Source: Streptomyces lushanensis (GTDB lineage Bacteria; Actinomycetota; Actinomycetes; Streptomycetales; Streptomycetaceae). From it: DNA of 55,285 bases. Numbering within the stretch: position 1 is the stretch's first letter; every line of letters starts with the position of its first letter. The notes under the pieces were generated by a model. That model was not told the origin of the DNA. It searched no databases and saw only the letters and a list, made by a program, of their open reading frames with translations. The translations under genes and the position numbers were made by a program. This document shows positions 53,530-55,285 of this stretch, piece by piece. The stretch is from contig NZ_MAUD01000112.1 of NCBI RefSeq assembly GCF_001700515.1, positions 1 through 55,285 of the forward strand, in the 5' to 3' direction.

Positions 53530-55285
53530 TCACTCGTCCTGTCTCCGGGCCGCCAGCGGATTGGGAACCGTGCCGTGCACCGCGGCGTGCGGTCGCTGGG
53601 CACGGTCACGGTAACCGTCGAGATGGAGCCGGTTCCGGTTCAGGCAGAGACGCTCGATACGGGGTGTGAGCAGGTCGAATGTCTCGAAGCGCCGGCGCAG
53701 TTCCGGGAAGCGGGCCTGGTGGCGCAGGATCTCCGCCCGTACGAGGGACCAGAACTCCTCCTCCGGCAGCCCGAGTTGGTCCTCGCACAGCGGTGCGAGA
53801 TAGCGGAAGACACCGACGAAGAGCCCTGAATGGATGAACTGGATGAGGAAGGACGGCTCCTCGGTGAGGAGGACGTCCCTCACCTCCGCCGGCATCGCGT
53901 CGTGCTCGGGCAGCGGCTGGGCGCTGATGTTCACGTCGTCGACGAAGTCCTTGATCGCCAGCCGTACCGGGACGTCCTGGTCGTCGAAGACGACGATGGC
54001 GTTCTCCCCGTGCGGCGAGAAGACCGTCCCGTAGCGGTAGAGGAAGTGCAGCAGCGGCGGCAGCAGCGCCGCGAAGAGCCGCTGGAGCCAGCGGGCGGGC
54101 GGCAGACCGGAACGGGCGACGAGTTCGGCGGTGAACGCTCTGCCCTGGGGATCCGTATGGATGAGGGAGGCGAGCGTACGGGCGCGTTCACCGGGGGCGA
54201 GCCGGGTCTGGAGGGACTCGCGCCAGATCGCGCCGAGCAGTTCCTTGTACTGGTACGGAACCTCGGGGAGGTGGTCGTAGAGCGGGTGTTCGACCGCCAC
54301 GGAGGCGACTTCGCCGAGCAGGATGACACCGCATTCGTCGCGCAGGAAGGCGTCGGCGTCCCGTATGCCGTGGACCCAGGCGGTGACGGCGGGGGCCGCG
54401 AGCGTGCGCTCGGTGGGCAGTCCGCGCCAGACGAGGGTGTTGAGGATGGACAGAGGCAGCTTGACCGTGTGCCGGTCGGGACGTGCGATGTTCAGGAAGG
54501 TACGGATGGACTGCTGCGGGAGCCGCAGATCACCGTCGGTGGGAAGCGGGACGATCGCTCCCCCGGCTATGGCGGGCGCGTAGAGAGGGAGCAGGACCTC
54601 CTCCCACTGCCAGGGGTGCACGGGGAGATACAGATAGGTGGCGGGATCGAGGCCGCGGTCCCGGAGGACGGAGTCGAAGCGCTCCCGGACGGCGGTGTCG
54701 AGTTCGCGGCCGTAGAGCAGGTCGGGCGAGCGCAGCGTGGAGACGCCCCGGTAGGTGGCGAGGCTGGTGCTGACCGCGATCCACGGGAGCCGGGCCGGGG
54801 TACGGGCCTCGGGTGCCCAGCGCGCGGTGTCGGTGGCGGAGAAGCCGACGCGGCCCTTGTTGAGGACGATCCAGGGGTGCCCGGTCTGGTGCCCTTCGAG
54901 GTCGGCGTAGTCGAGGTCGGCGAGGCGCGCGGCGGTGAGGGCCGTGTGGTCGAGTCTGGCGTCGGCGGCGAGCGTCGTGGTGAGTTCGCGGACGAGATGG
55001 CCGAGGGTCTCGCCGTCGAGTCCGAGCAGCCCTCTGGCGAGCGGCAGGAAGCAGAGCGGGTCGGTGAAGGGCTGGTCGCGGTACTCGACGGAGTTCGCCT
55101 CGACGCGCCAGTCGCCGTAGGCACCGCGGGTGGCGCGGAAGGTGAACGTTTCGCCATTGTCGAGCGTGAGGGCGTACCGGCCGTCGGCGGCGCCGGGGAC
55201 GGGCAGCGGCTCGATGATCTGTTCGTACGCGAATTCCCCGAGGAGTTTGGCGAGGAGGCGCCCGGCCGCCCGGTTCCAGGCCCGG
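53530..55285 (-). CDS. IucA/IucC-family siderophore (NIS) synthetase, N-terminus beyond the window
   Basis: 584 residues are visible, starting in mid-frame at the window edge, so only a short N-terminus is missing. The NRPS-independent siderophore synthetase fold is shown by GHPWIVLNKGRVGFSATD, LPVHPWQWEE and a C-terminal FhuF-like part with GTVFSPHGENAIVVFDD and LAIKDFVDD. It joins carboxylates to amines or alcohols with ATP. Partner genes (decarboxylase, monooxygenase, acyltransferase) are not visible and may lie upstream. Desferrioxamine synthetase DesD is one relative, but the product here is not determinable. Confidence 0.9.
   Translation of the reverse strand, partial: RAWNRAAGRLLAKLLGEFAYEQIIEPLPVPGAADGRYALTLDNGETFTFRATRGAYGDWRVEANSVEYRDQPFTDPLCFLPLARGLLGLDGETLGHLVRELTTTLAADARLDHTALTAARLADLDYADLEGHQTGHPWIVLNKGRVGFSATDTARWAPEARTPARLPWIAVSTSLATYRGVSTLRSPDLLYGRELDTAVRERFDSVLRDRGLDPATYLYLPVHPWQWEEVLLPLYAPAIAGGAIVPLPTDGDLRLPQQSIRTFLNIARPDRHTVKLPLSILNTLVWRGLPTERTLAAPAVTAWVHGIRDADAFLRDECGVILLGEVASVAVEHPLYDHLPEVPYQYKELLGAIWRESLQTRLAPGERARTLASLIHTDPQGRAFTAELVARSGLPPARWLQRLFAALLPPLLHFLYRYGTVFSPHGENAIVVFDDQDVPVRLAIKDFVDDVNISAQPLPEHDAMPAEVRDVLLTEEPSFLIQFIHSGLFVGVFRYLAPLCEDQLGLPEEEFWSLVRAEILRHQARFPELRRRFETFDLLTPRIERLCLNRNRLHLDGYRDRAQRPHAAVHGTVPNPLAARRQDE

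Overview
The window is high-GC actinobacterial DNA, almost certainly from a Streptomyces or close relative. The evidence is strongly GC-biased third codon positions, frequent GTG starts, GC-rich hairpin terminators without U-tracts, and a recognisable gene neighbourhood: parC, parE, hrdB next to whiH, recQ, rnhB, nrdJ-nrdR-lexA and dinG. From memory, the same block in S. coelicolor runs roughly SCO5799-SCO5837 (lexA SCO5803, whiH SCO5819, hrdB SCO5820, parE SCO5822, parC SCO5836). It would be in reverse order here and carries extra genes. I ran no database search, so all family calls come from reading motifs.

Layout. 1-4768: the N-terminal part of an M16 peptidase, divergent parC, and a CobW-family metal-chaperone GTPase. 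5187-15924: a carbohydrate island read on the minus strand, made of a secreted modular GH87 alpha-1,3-glucanase, a MalR-like LacI regulator, a lipoprotein/permease/permease sugar ABC importer and a cytoplasmic GH13 alpha-glucosidase. 16246-18641: a CitA/CitB-type two-component pair, divergent from the glucanase. 18801-21270: a NarL/LuxR-type two-component operon with a DUF1453-like membrane protein. 21468-28192: parE, a small zinc-ribbon protein, a trypsin-like protease, hrdB and whiH. 28353-34869: a one-piece ABC protein with a degenerate ATPase, a NUDIX/NrtR-like protein, a debranching-enzyme-like protein and DUF4192. 34979-39673: a RecQ-like helicase with a C-terminal phosphoribosyltransferase-like segment, two unknown proteins and RNase HII. 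39767-42086: a TetR/MFS divergent efflux pair with two palindromic operators. 42292-46379: DUF4153, a histidine phosphatase, a YdbC-like protein and TerD. 46583-53491: nrdR-nrdJ, lexA and dinG. 53530-55285: an IucA/IucC siderophore synthetase cut by the window edge.

How they work together. Much of the window is core machinery: topoisomerase IV, the principal sigma factor, class II ribonucleotide reductase with its repressor, and the SOS repressor. The most distinctive accessory module is the glucan island. The secreted GH87 enzyme would cut alpha-1,3-glucan (fungal wall or dental/bacterial mutan-type polymers), the ABC system would import the oligosaccharides, and the GH13 enzyme would hydrolyse them inside. 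CTTGC-type repeats lie in front of the LacI gene, and related but weaker sequences lie in front of the importer and the glucanase, suggesting one regulon. This is inference from content and order.

Other points worth a second look: a perfect 24-bp palindrome made of two DnaA-box-like sequences between DUF4192 and recQ; the ABC protein beside whiH lacking catalytic residues; a 25-bp-stem hairpin at the MFS/DUF4153 junction; and a sigma-WhiG-like -10 element upstream of whiH.
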